A stretch of DNA of 17,955 bases from positions 1 through 17,955 of the forward strand of contig JANOYE010000100.1 in NCBI GenBank assembly GCA_031428695.1. Reading direction: 5' to 3'. Within the stretch, counting starts at the first letter, position 1; the number at the start of each line of letters is the position of its first letter. Positions 1 to 5,772 of this stretch are shown here, piece after piece. Source of the stretch: JANYCG01 sp031428695. GTDB lineage: Bacteria > Pseudomonadota > Gammaproteobacteria > Burkholderiales > Burkholderiaceae_C. Made by a program: the position numbers and the translations under genes. The notes below the pieces were generated by a model. That model saw only the letters and a list, made by a program, of their open reading frames with translations. It was not told the origin of the DNA and did not search any database.

Positions 1-1
1 C

Positions 2-841
2 GCGCCCGAAAGCGGCATGGTCGGCCAGGCCGCGCAAAATGCCGTCACCCTGGTGGCGCGGGGTGCCGAGTTGCCGGGTGCCAACCGCTTGCTCGTCTTT
101 GATGACATCTCAGAAATCGTCTCGGCCCAACGCTCGCAGGCCTGGGGCGAAGTGGCGCGCCGCCTGGCGCATGAAATCAAGAACCCCTTGACACCCATCC
201 AACTCTCCGCCGAGCGCCTGGCGATGAAACTCGGCGGCAAGCTCGAAGCGCCGGAGCAGGCGATTCTCAATAAGTCTGTGAAAACCATTGTTGACCAGGT
301 GGATGCCATGAAGCGCCTCGTCAACGAGTTCCGCGACTACGCGCGCCTGCCTTCAGCCGAGCTCAAGCCGCTGGATCTGAACCATTTGATCCAGGACGTG
401 TTGCACCTCTACGCCCCTGAAAACGCCCGCGTGCCGGTGCATGCCGAGCTTGACCCCCTGTGCCCCGAGATACTCGGCGACAGCCAACAGCTGCGCCAGG
501 TGGTGCACAACCTGCTGCAAAACGCGCAAGACGCCACTTTGGCGGCGGGCGGTGAAGGTGGCGCAGTGACGATTCGCACCAAATGGAGCGACACCTCCAA
601 GCGGGTGCGCCTCAGCGTGCTTGATTGCGGCGCCGGCTTCCCTGACAACATCCTCGCCCGCGCCTTCGAGCCCTATGTCACCACCAAGACCAAAGGCACC
701 GGCCTGGGCTTGGCGGTGGTGAAAAAAATCGCCGATGAACACGGCAGCCGCGTTGACATCGTCAACCGCATCGTTGACGGCAAAGTGAAGGGTGCCCAAG
801 TGTCGTTATCATTCGCAACAGCCGCCGACCCGTTGATCTGA
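2..841 (+). CDS. ntrY: Nitrogen-regulation type sensor histidine kinase NtrY, 3' part
   Basis: C-terminal part of a membrane sensor kinase; the 5' end lies outside the window and the frame is open from base 2, so the Met at 17 is not the real start. Counting from that Met, residues 22-40 look like the end of a PAS domain. The dimerisation/phosphoacceptor H-box reads AHEIKNPLTP with His52. The ATPase domain shows an N-box (HNLLQNAQD, Asn169 region), a G1 box (DCGAGFPD, about 203-210), an F-box (FEPYVTTK) and a G2 box (GTGLGLAVVKKI). This is a complete catalytic core of the NtrB/NtrY type, where HEIKNPLTPI is characteristic. The next gene, 49 bases downstream, is an NtrX-type regulator, which supports NtrY over other kinases. 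By family it would autophosphorylate at the inner membrane and signal to that regulator. TGA stop at 839-841. Confidence 0.9.
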   Translation, partial: APESGMVGQAAQNAVTLVARGAELPGANRLLVFDDISEIVSAQRSQAWGEVARRLAHEIKNPLTPIQLSAERLAMKLGGKLEAPEQAILNKSVKTIVDQVDAMKRLVNEFRDYARLPSAELKPLDLNHLIQDVLHLYAPENARVPVHAELDPLCPEILGDSQQLRQVVHNLLQNAQDATLAAGGEGGAVTIRTKWSDTSKRVRLSVLDCGAGFPDNILARAFEPYVTTKTKGTGLGLAVVKKIADEHGSRVDIVNRIVDGKVKGAQVSLSFATAADPLI

Positions 842-890
842 AACCTTCATTCGCGCGTCGCGCTTACAGCCGAGGAAAATCGAAACAATC

Positions 891-1568
891 ATGGCAAACA
901 TTCTGGTGGTGGACGACGAACTGGGCATACGCGACCTGCTGTGGGAAATCCTCAACGATGAAGGCCATACCGTTGATCTGGCTGAAAACGCCGCCCAGGC
1001 GCGCGCCGCCCGCGCAAAAGAGCGCCCTGACCTCGTGCTGCTCGACATCTGGATGCCCGACACCGACGGCGTCACGCTCCTCAAGGAATGGTCCTCAGCC
1101 GGCGTGCTCACCATGCCAGTCATCATGATGAGCGGCCATGCCACCATTGACACTGCGGTCGAAGCCACCAAGATCGGTGCTTTGGCCTTTCTTGAAAAAC
1201 CCATCACCATGCAAAAGCTGCTCAAAGCGGTCGAGCAAGGGCTGGCCCGAGGCGCCGCGCGCAAAGCGCCTCCGCCCATGATGGTGCAGCCGCTGGCGCA
1301 CCTGGTTGAAGTCGCCGCCGCCATTGGGCAGCCAATCATGCAACTGACAGCAGGCGGCCAGCAATCGTGGCAAAGTTTCATGCTCGACAAGCCGCTGCGC
1401 GAAGGGCGCGATGAATTCGAGAAGGCCTATTTCGAGTACCACCTGGCCAAAGAAAACGGCTCCATGACCCGCGTGGCTGAAAAAACCGGCCTGGAGCGCA
1501 CCCACCTTTACCGCAAACTCAAACAGCTCGGCGTGGACTTGACGCGCGGCAAACGAAACGCCGCTTGA
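891..1568 (+). CDS. ntrX: NtrX-like response regulator lacking the AAA+ domain
   Basis: 225-residue response regulator. Residues 1-118 form a receiver domain: acidic pair Asp8/Asp9, phosphoacceptor Asp52 in LVLLDIWMPD, Ser81 and Lys103 in the LEKP turn. After a linker of about 55 residues, a Fis-type helix-turn-helix occupies roughly 175-218 (EYHLAKENGSMTRVAEKTGL, then ERTHLYRKLKQLG). Classical NtrX is about 450 residues and carries a sigma-54-interacting AAA+ ATPase between these domains; here no Walker A or GAFTGA motif is present. The protein should therefore bind DNA and act by a non-sigma-54-activator route, or as a repressor. Such short NtrX forms are, as I recall, common in Burkholderiales, so this is probably not a recent deletion. 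A purine-rich GAGGA at 872-876 is rather distant (14 bases) from the ATG. It follows the kinase gene directly and should be its partner. Confidence 0.88.
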   Translation: MANILVVDDELGIRDLLWEILNDEGHTVDLAENAAQARAARAKERPDLVLLDIWMPDTDGVTLLKEWSSAGVLTMPVIMMSGHATIDTAVEATKIGALAFLEKPITMQKLLKAVEQGLARGAARKAPPPMMVQPLAHLVEVAAAIGQPIMQLTAGGQQSWQSFMLDKPLREGRDEFEKAYFEYHLAKENGSMTRVAEKTGLERTHLYRKLKQLGVDLTRGKRNAA

Positions 1569-1615
1569 TGCGTTTTCAGAGGGCATTGCCGCGAAATCGC
1601 AAATTCGCGCCCTGC

Positions 1616-1621
1616 TATAAT
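1616..1621 (+). promoter_or_regulatory. Candidate -10 box (TATAAT) for tRNA-Phe
   Basis: A perfect TATAAT lies 33 bases upstream of the tRNA 5' end, in a region with no other gene. No good TTGACA-like -35 element sits 16-18 bases upstream, so only the -10 can be supported. It would place the transcript start near 1628, directly before the hairpin at 1630-1653. Confidence 0.5.
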
Positions 1622-1629
1622 TCTCGCTG

Positions 1630-1653
1630 AAATCTGCATTCAAATGCAGATTT
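1630..1653 (+). repeat. Perfect 10-bp inverted repeat in front of tRNA-Phe
   Basis: AAATCTGCAT (1630-1639) and ATGCAGATTT (1644-1653) are exact reverse complements around a 4-base loop, TCAA, and a T run reaches 1654. The mature tRNA starts at 1655. The hairpin could be the 5' leader of the pre-tRNA, or a weak AT-rich terminator for ntrX. Both readings fit the position. Confidence 0.7.
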
Positions 1654-1654
1654 T

Positions 1655-1730
1655 GGCCCGGTAGCTCAGTCGGTAGAGCAGAGGATTGAAAATCCTTGTG
1701 TCGGTGGTTCGATTCCGCCCCAGGCCACCA
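1655..1730 (+). tRNA. tRNA-Phe (GAA)
   Basis: 76-base tRNA with encoded CCA (1728-1730). Folding by eye gives: acceptor 1655-1661 with 3' strand CCAGGCC; D arm GCTC/GAGC; anticodon stem GAGGA/TCCTT with loop TTGAAAA, anticodon GAA; variable GTGTC; T stem GGTGG/CCGCC with loop TTCGATT. The body matches the bacterial tRNA-Phe pattern closely. Two weak points are visible: a C5-A68 mismatch in the acceptor stem and a G27-U43 wobble closing the anticodon stem. It stands alone, with its own -10 candidate and terminator. Confidence 0.96.
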
Positions 1731-1735
1731 AATTT

Positions 1736-1771
1736 AACGCCCCAGCGCTTTCACAGGTTCTGGGGCGTTTT
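1736..1771 (+). terminator. Intrinsic terminator after tRNA-Phe
   Basis: AACGCCCCAG (1736-1745) pairs perfectly with CTGGGGCGTT (1760-1769), a GC-rich 10-bp stem with a 14-base loop, and the arm ends in TTTT (1768-1771). It begins 5 bases after the tRNA CCA, as expected for a tRNA terminator. Confidence 0.88.
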
Positions 1772-1929
1772 CACGGGTGTCGGGCTCTGAATTCACATTC
1801 GATTGGCGGCTGCCATTGCCTAGTCATCGGTAAACGGCGGTGTGCCGTCAGGCCATGCCGTAACACTGCCGTCGTCGTTGTGCCAGCTTCATCAGTGATT
1901 TGGAAATCGAACCGGGAAAGAAATTTGTT

Positions 1930-1979
1930 TGCTATATAAATAATAGCATAAAAACGCCATTTTACGTGACTTAGGTGCC
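1930..1979 (+). repeat. Copy 1 of an AT-rich dispersed palindromic repeat
   Basis: Starts with the inverted repeat TGCTAT (1930-1935) / ATAGCA (1943-1948), followed by ACGC (1954-1957) and CGTGACTT (1965-1972), then A-GG-T-GC. The same order of blocks, with nearly the same spacing and the same orientation, occurs at 11307-11356. The blocks are short, so this is two diverged copies seen by eye, not a statistically tested match. Confidence 0.6.
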
Positions 1980-1987
1980 AATTTAGA

Positions 1988-2149
1988 TCATAATTGACCA
2001 TCGAACACGAAATTTGGGCCAATAACAAGCCTGTTAATTGCTGCGCAAATATCAAAGGCATCGATCACGACGATCACATCCCCTTTGCTCCAACAATCCT
2101 CCAGCATCAATCCAATGCGCAGCGCCTCGCCCCGTCGGTTGCCTACCAC
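1988..2149 (-). CDS. Doubtful short ORF, unknown protein (53 aa)
   Basis: Reading leftward from a GTG at 2149 gives a 53-residue frame that ends in TGA at 1990-1988. It contains segments that look protein-like (RRGEALRIGLMLEDC, then GDVIVVIDAFDIC), with an internal ATG at 2107. An in-frame TAA lies just upstream (2164-2162), beyond which the same frame stays open towards the CoA-transferase end. It may be a small gene, the tail of a decayed one, or chance. I recognise no family and see no clear ribosome binding site. The AT-rich 3' part overlaps the end of an intergenic zone. Confidence 0.2.
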   Translation of the reverse strand: MVGNRRGEALRIGLMLEDCWSKGDVIVVIDAFDICAAINRLVIGPNFVFDGQL

Positions 2150-2195
2150 CAGCGAGTCGCGTTAACGCTGGCGCTCTGGTTCAAGCCCGTCTTTC

Positions 2196-3413
2196 TCAAG
2201 TGCCAAAGGCGACGCCTTGCTGGATAAATTTTTCGACCTCGTCCGGGCTGTGCCCCAGCTCCTGAAGGACGGCTCGGGTGTCTTGCCCCAGTCGCGGCGG
2301 CCTGATTCGCATGGCTGGGCGCTGGCCGTCGGCGCGCACCGGCGAGGCGACCGCCTTGAGCGGCCGTCCTTGTTCGTTGCTGTAGTGCAGGATCATGTCG
2401 GAGGCCAGCGTATGGGGGTGCTGCGCCAGTTCGCCCAAGGTGTGCACAGGCGAGCAGGGTATGCCGCTCGCTTCCAGCAGCGCTGTCCACTCTGCCCGGG
2501 TTTTGCGCTTCATGATCCGGGCGACTGCTGCAACGGTGTCCTGACGGTTGCTGACGCGCAGCGCGCCCGTGGCGAACCGGGCGTCAGCCGCCAGTTCGGG
2601 CGCATTCGCCACGGCGCAGAAGGAACGCCAAAGGGTGTCATTTGCTATGCCCAGGATGAGCGGCTTGTCGCTCGTTTCGAAGGCCTGATAGGGACACAGC
2701 GACTCATGGCCGGAACCTGGCCGCGCCGGTTCTGTGCCACGTTGCCAGTAGCCCTGCAAGAAATAGCCTAGAAATCCGACGGCCGAATCGAACAGCGAGG
2801 TCTCCAGCTTCATGCCGCTGCCGGTGCGGGTGCGTAGCATCAGCGCTCCCATGATCGCCACCACTGAGTGCAGGCCAGTGCCTTGGTCAACCGGAGAAAA
2901 CGGGCTACGCACAGGAGGGCCTTCAGGCTCGCCGGTCATGGACAACATGCCCGTAAAAGCCTGCGCGATGAGGTCGTATCCTTTGCCTTCCTTCATCGGT
3001 CCACGGGTTCCGTAGCCTGAAATGCTGCAATACACCAGCCCGGCATTGAGGGCCTTGAGCGCTTCATAACCAATTCCCAGCCGGTCCGCCACACCCGGCC
3101 CGAAGCTTTCCACGACCACGTCGGCCTGTTGTGCCAAACGCTTGCAGATTGCCAGACCTTCAGCGGATTTCAGGTCCAGCGCGAGACTGCGCTTGTTGCG
3201 GTTGACCGCCAGGAAGATGGTGCCAGTGCCATCCTCAAATGGGGGCCACAGGCGGGTATCGTCGCCGCCTTTGCACGGCTCGATTTTGACGACGTCTGCA
3301 CCCAAGTCCCCCAAGTATTGGGTACACAGCGGGCCGGCCAGAATTTTGGAGAAATCAAGCACACGCACGCCGTCCAAGGGGGTAAACAGCGTCTTGGCGC
3401 CAGAGGTCTGCAT
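2196..3413 (-). CDS. Type III CoA-transferase (CaiB/BaiF family)
   Basis: 405-residue family III CoA-transferase, normal length for one subunit of the interlocked dimer. The N-terminal motif GVRVLDFSKILAGPLCTQYLGDLGADVVKIEP (residues 15-46 region) is diagnostic. The catalytic Asp that forms the aspartyl-CoA anhydride aligns with Asp176 in SPVDQGTGLH, matching Asp169 of formyl-CoA transferase. The GYDLIAQAFTGM segment (145-156) is also typical. The enzyme moves CoA between carboxylic acids in the cytoplasm; donor and acceptor cannot be read from the sequence. ATG at 3413 is preceded by an AAAAGG-like Shine-Dalgarno on the minus strand. The gene is divergent from a FadR-type regulator (start 3486) and shares its control region, so it is probably a target of that regulator and belongs functionally to the rightward cluster. 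Confidence 0.9.
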   Translation of the reverse strand: MQTSGAKTLFTPLDGVRVLDFSKILAGPLCTQYLGDLGADVVKIEPCKGGDDTRLWPPFEDGTGTIFLAVNRNKRSLALDLKSAEGLAICKRLAQQADVVVESFGPGVADRLGIGYEALKALNAGLVYCSISGYGTRGPMKEGKGYDLIAQAFTGMLSMTGEPEGPPVRSPFSPVDQGTGLHSVVAIMGALMLRTRTGSGMKLETSLFDSAVGFLGYFLQGYWQRGTEPARPGSGHESLCPYQAFETSDKPLILGIANDTLWRSFCAVANAPELAADARFATGALRVSNRQDTVAAVARIMKRKTRAEWTALLEASGIPCSPVHTLGELAQHPHTLASDMILHYSNEQGRPLKAVASPVRADGQRPAMRIRPPRLGQDTRAVLQELGHSPDEVEKFIQQGVAFGT

Positions 3414-3439
3414 GTTTGCCTTTTCTGTGGTTTTCTATG

Positions 3440-3446
3440 GTCTAAC
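3440..3446 (+). promoter_or_regulatory. Possible FadR-subfamily half operator (GT-N3-AC)
   Basis: TGGTCTAACA contains the GT-N3-AC core often bound by FadR-subfamily GntR repressors. It lies between the divergent CoA-transferase and regulator genes, just upstream of the -35 box. A 7-base match is weak evidence on its own. Confidence 0.3.
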
Positions 3447-3448
3447 AA

Positions 3449-3477
3449 TTGACTGTAGCAAATATTAGCACTATATT
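3449..3477 (+). promoter_or_regulatory. Sigma-70 type promoter of the GntR regulator
   Basis: TTGACT (3449-3454) and TATATT (3472-3477) are separated by exactly 17 bases. The predicted start, about 7 bases after the -10, falls near 3484, essentially at the ATG at 3486. The transcript would then be leaderless, or have an 18-base leader without a Shine-Dalgarno if ATG 3504 is used. Confidence 0.65.
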
Positions 3478-3480
3478 TGC
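3458..3480. promoter_or_regulatory. Perfect 8-bp inverted repeat overlapping the -10 box (candidate operator)
   Basis: GCAAATAT (3458-3465) and ATATTTGC (3473-3480) are exact reverse complements with a 7-base spacer. The right arm covers the -10 box of the regulator promoter. The site lies in the only control region between the divergent genes. It is a natural candidate for autorepression and for joint control of the CoA-transferase gene. It does not match a GntR consensus I know. Confidence 0.55.
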
Positions 3481-3485
3481 CGCTT

Positions 3486-4319
3486 ATGTCACCAGTCATC
3501 TCGATGAATGCCCCGAACCAAGCGCCCGCCCTGCTCGGACACTTGGGCGTGATCAACATCCCCCGATCTTGCGAAGTGTTGGCTGAAAAACTGCAGGCGC
3601 AAATCTTGAGCGGTTTTCATCCTGCGGGTTCGGCGTTGCCGACCGAGCGTGAACTGGTCGCCGGCACCGGCTTGAGCCGCGGTTCAGTGCGTGAGGCGTT
3701 GCGAATCCTCGAAGCCCAGGGATTGGTTCGCACACGGGCTGGCCGCTATGGCGGCTCGGTCGTTTCCCGCCCTACAGACGCGCTGCTGGCAAGCCACATC
3801 AACCTGTTCGCCAAGGGCCTGAGCGTGCCGCTTGACGCATTGGTCGAGGCACGGCAGGCGCTCGAACCCATGGTTGCGTACCTGGCCGCACGCAACCGCA
3901 GCGAAGAAGATCTGGCGGCCTTGCAGGCAATTGCCGCAAGGTTGGACGCCGCGGCACAGTCGGACGTGCCTTTGTTCCTCGAAGAGAACGCCAACTGGCA
4001 TTCAGCGCTTGCGGCAGCGAGCCACAACGATCTGTTGCGCGCATTCACCTCGTCCATCTCGGGGCAAATGCTCGACGCGTCCCGCATCGAGAACTTTGCT
4101 TCAGAGGACGTGCGCCAACTGGTGTCGCAAGCCCACCGGCGGATCTTGCAGGCGATCGAGGCGCAAGATTGCGCCGCCGCGCGCCGCCGGGCCGAGCGCG
4201 ATGTGCAGGCCTATGCCAAACACCTCGAACTGGCGGTCAAGGCAACCGGCCTGCAGATGCGTGCGCCAAGCAGCGAAGACGACGTTCGTCTGGAAAAAGA
4301 AACCCCCCATGCTGCCTGA
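3486..4319 (+). CDS. FadR-type GntR family transcriptional regulator (FCD domain)
   Basis: 277 residues from ATG 3486. An N-terminal winged helix-turn-helix spans about 28-97: ILSGFHPAGSALPTERELVA, then GLSRGSVREALRILEAQGLV, then a basic wing ending GGSVVSRPT. The C-terminal all-helical FCD effector domain covers about 105-245, with the ligand/metal region ENANWHSALA and AHRRILQAI. FadR-type proteins usually repress catabolic genes and release DNA on binding a carboxylate or acyl-CoA. The start is uncertain: TTG 3477, ATG 3486 and ATG 3504 are in frame; 3486 was chosen because it follows the predicted transcript start. No Shine-Dalgarno is visible for any of them. The gene opens the rightward run, and its last 11 bases overlap the thiolase-like gene, so it is probably co-transcribed with its targets. 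Confidence 0.9.
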   Translation: MSPVISMNAPNQAPALLGHLGVINIPRSCEVLAEKLQAQILSGFHPAGSALPTERELVAGTGLSRGSVREALRILEAQGLVRTRAGRYGGSVVSRPTDALLASHINLFAKGLSVPLDALVEARQALEPMVAYLAARNRSEEDLAALQAIAARLDAAAQSDVPLFLEENANWHSALAAASHNDLLRAFTSSISGQMLDASRIENFASEDVRQLVSQAHRRILQAIEAQDCAAARRRAERDVQAYAKHLELAVKATGLQMRAPSSEDDVRLEKETPHAA

Positions 4320-5772
4320 TCACACGCCGGTCCTCGTCGGCATAGGCGTCGCTTCACGGCGGGAGGCGGACTTCGAACGGGCGCTTGAACCCATGGACTT
4401 GATGCTTGAAGCCGTGCAGGCGGCGGGCCAGGACAGCGGCTCTCCTGTGGCACTCAGCAGCGCCCAGTTCATCGCCGTGCCGCGCGGACGATGGAACTAC
4501 AGCAACCCAGCGGGTGAAATCGCCCGCGTTGTCGGCGCCGTTGGTGCCACTACGGTTCTATCGACGGTTGGCGTCTTGCAACAAACCTTGATCGGCGCTG
4601 CATGTGCGCGGATCGCGCGTGGCGAAGTGCACACCGCACTGGTGACCGGGGCAGACGCAGGTTACCGGCTCCTTCGCGCGCAGATGGCGGGGCGCCAAGC
4701 GCCAGAACGGGCCCAAGGCGATTCACCTGATATTTTCATGGCGCCCAAGGACGAATTGCGGCACGTGGTCGAGAAACGCGCCGGGCTTCACCTGCCGGTG
4801 GGTCTCTACGCGATCATGGAAAGCGCGTTTCGCGCCAGCCATGGCTGGAGCCTTGCGCGGCATCGTCAGCTTCTGGCTGAGCTGCTCGAGCGTTTCAGCC
4901 AAGTCGCTGCCGCCAATCCACATGCCTGGCAACGCACGCCTGCCGATGCTGCGTTCATCCGCGAACCGTCGGATCACAACCCGATGCAGGCAATGCCCTA
5001 TACACGGGCGCACTGTTCGACCTGGAACGTTGACCAGGCGGCGGCGTTGCTGTTGTGCTCGGCTGCACGTGCCAAAGAACTCGGCATCGAGCGCTCGCGT
5101 TGGATATTTCCACTTGCCAGCACGGAGTCCAACCACATGGTGGCAGTATCCGCGCGCGCGCATCTCGCTGCTTGCCCAGGAGCCCGCATCGCCGGCATCG
5201 CAGCGCTCGCCAATGCCGGGCTTGCCGCGCAGGACATCGACCTGATAGACCTTTACAGCTGTTTTCCCCTGGCGGTGCAGGCTTACGCAGAGGCCCTTGG
5301 CCTCTCGCTTGAACGGCCTCCAACCTTAACCGGCGGCATGCCGTTCGCTGGCGGCCCCTACAACAATTACCTGTTTCAGGCCACCTGCCGCGCTGCCGAA
5401 CTGCTGCGCCAGGGCAAAGGCCAGACCGCTCTGGTGTCTTGCGTTTCGGGCGTGCTTACCAAACAGGGCTTTGGTATTTGGTCGGTCAATGCGCCACCGC
5501 AGGGATTCGTGCACGAGGACGTCAGCGACGCCGTCGCGCGCGAAATGCCTGCTCTGGAAGTGGTGGAAGAGTTCAGCGGCCCTGCCTCGGTCGCCGGTTA
5601 CACCGTTCTTCATGGCCGAGGTCAACAACCGCGCGGCGTGGCTTTGGTCGACACCACGCAGGGCCAGCGGGCGATGGCGACCACCGAAGACACGGAAATG
5701 GTCGCGCGCATGCAGCAGGAAGAATTCGTCGGCCGTGTTGTGCTGGTCCAGAACAACCACTTGTTGCGATGA
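4309..5772 (+). CDS. Thiolase-superfamily protein with altered active site and C-terminal extension
   Basis: 487 residues from an ATG overlapping the regulator's end. Residues 1-395 have thiolase architecture of the SCP2-like/TLP1 type: the segment AACARIARGEVHTALVTGADA (97-117), the third loop DLIDLYSCFP (311-320) and the C-terminal loop GGMPFAGGPYNNY (342-354). Aligning the first helix on its conserved Gly105 puts Gly88 where the nucleophilic Cys belongs. The GHP-loop His is Gly349, and HDCF has become YSCF (316-319). About 90 further residues (398-487, with SVAGYTVLHGRGQQPRGVAL) form a beta-rich extension like the extra domain of mycobacterial thiolase-like protein 1. Many such proteins are labelled acetyl-CoA acetyltransferase, but ordinary thiolysis is unlikely without the Cys. 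A retro-aldol role, as in steroid Ltp2-type enzymes that also carry Tyr in this loop, is an inference. It overlaps the next gene by ATGA. Confidence 0.85.
   Translation: MLPDHTPVLVGIGVASRREADFERALEPMDLMLEAVQAAGQDSGSPVALSSAQFIAVPRGRWNYSNPAGEIARVVGAVGATTVLSTVGVLQQTLIGAACARIARGEVHTALVTGADAGYRLLRAQMAGRQAPERAQGDSPDIFMAPKDELRHVVEKRAGLHLPVGLYAIMESAFRASHGWSLARHRQLLAELLERFSQVAAANPHAWQRTPADAAFIREPSDHNPMQAMPYTRAHCSTWNVDQAAALLLCSAARAKELGIERSRWIFPLASTESNHMVAVSARAHLAACPGARIAGIAALANAGLAAQDIDLIDLYSCFPLAVQAYAEALGLSLERPPTLTGGMPFAGGPYNNYLFQATCRAAELLRQGKGQTALVSCVSGVLTKQGFGIWSVNAPPQGFVHEDVSDAVAREMPALEVVEEFSGPASVAGYTVLHGRGQQPRGVALVDTTQGQRAMATTEDTEMVARMQQEEFVGRVVLVQNNHLLR

Larger units (their letters stand above)
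1772..2195. other. AT-rich intergenic region, no confident gene
   Basis: 424 bases between the tRNA terminator and the stop of the leftward CoA-transferase. The stretch around 1915-2000 is clearly AT-richer than its neighbours and holds the palindromic repeat listed separately. Short open frames exist on both strands but none gives a recognisable protein. A small palindrome GCGTTAACGC (2159-2168), flanked by AGCG and CGCT, lies 28 bases past the CoA-transferase stop. It could fold in that gene's transcript but lacks a T run. Confidence 0.6.

Noticed and set aside
1994..2265. Short rightward open frames in the gap before the CoA-transferase
   Set aside because: They run into the 3' end of the CoA-transferase on the opposite strand and show no family features.
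3832..4308. Long open frame running into the thiolase-like gene from upstream, overlapping the GntR regulator
   Set aside because: Its translation there is Arg/Ser/Pro-rich shadow sequence, while the other frame encodes a clear FadR-type regulator. Thiolase similarity begins at the ATG at 4309.
5439..5768. Upstream in-frame extension of the hot-dog hydratase
   Set aside because: It lies wholly inside the thiolase-like gene and encodes Arg/Gly-rich sequence; the ATG at 5769 with an ATGA overlap is the natural start.
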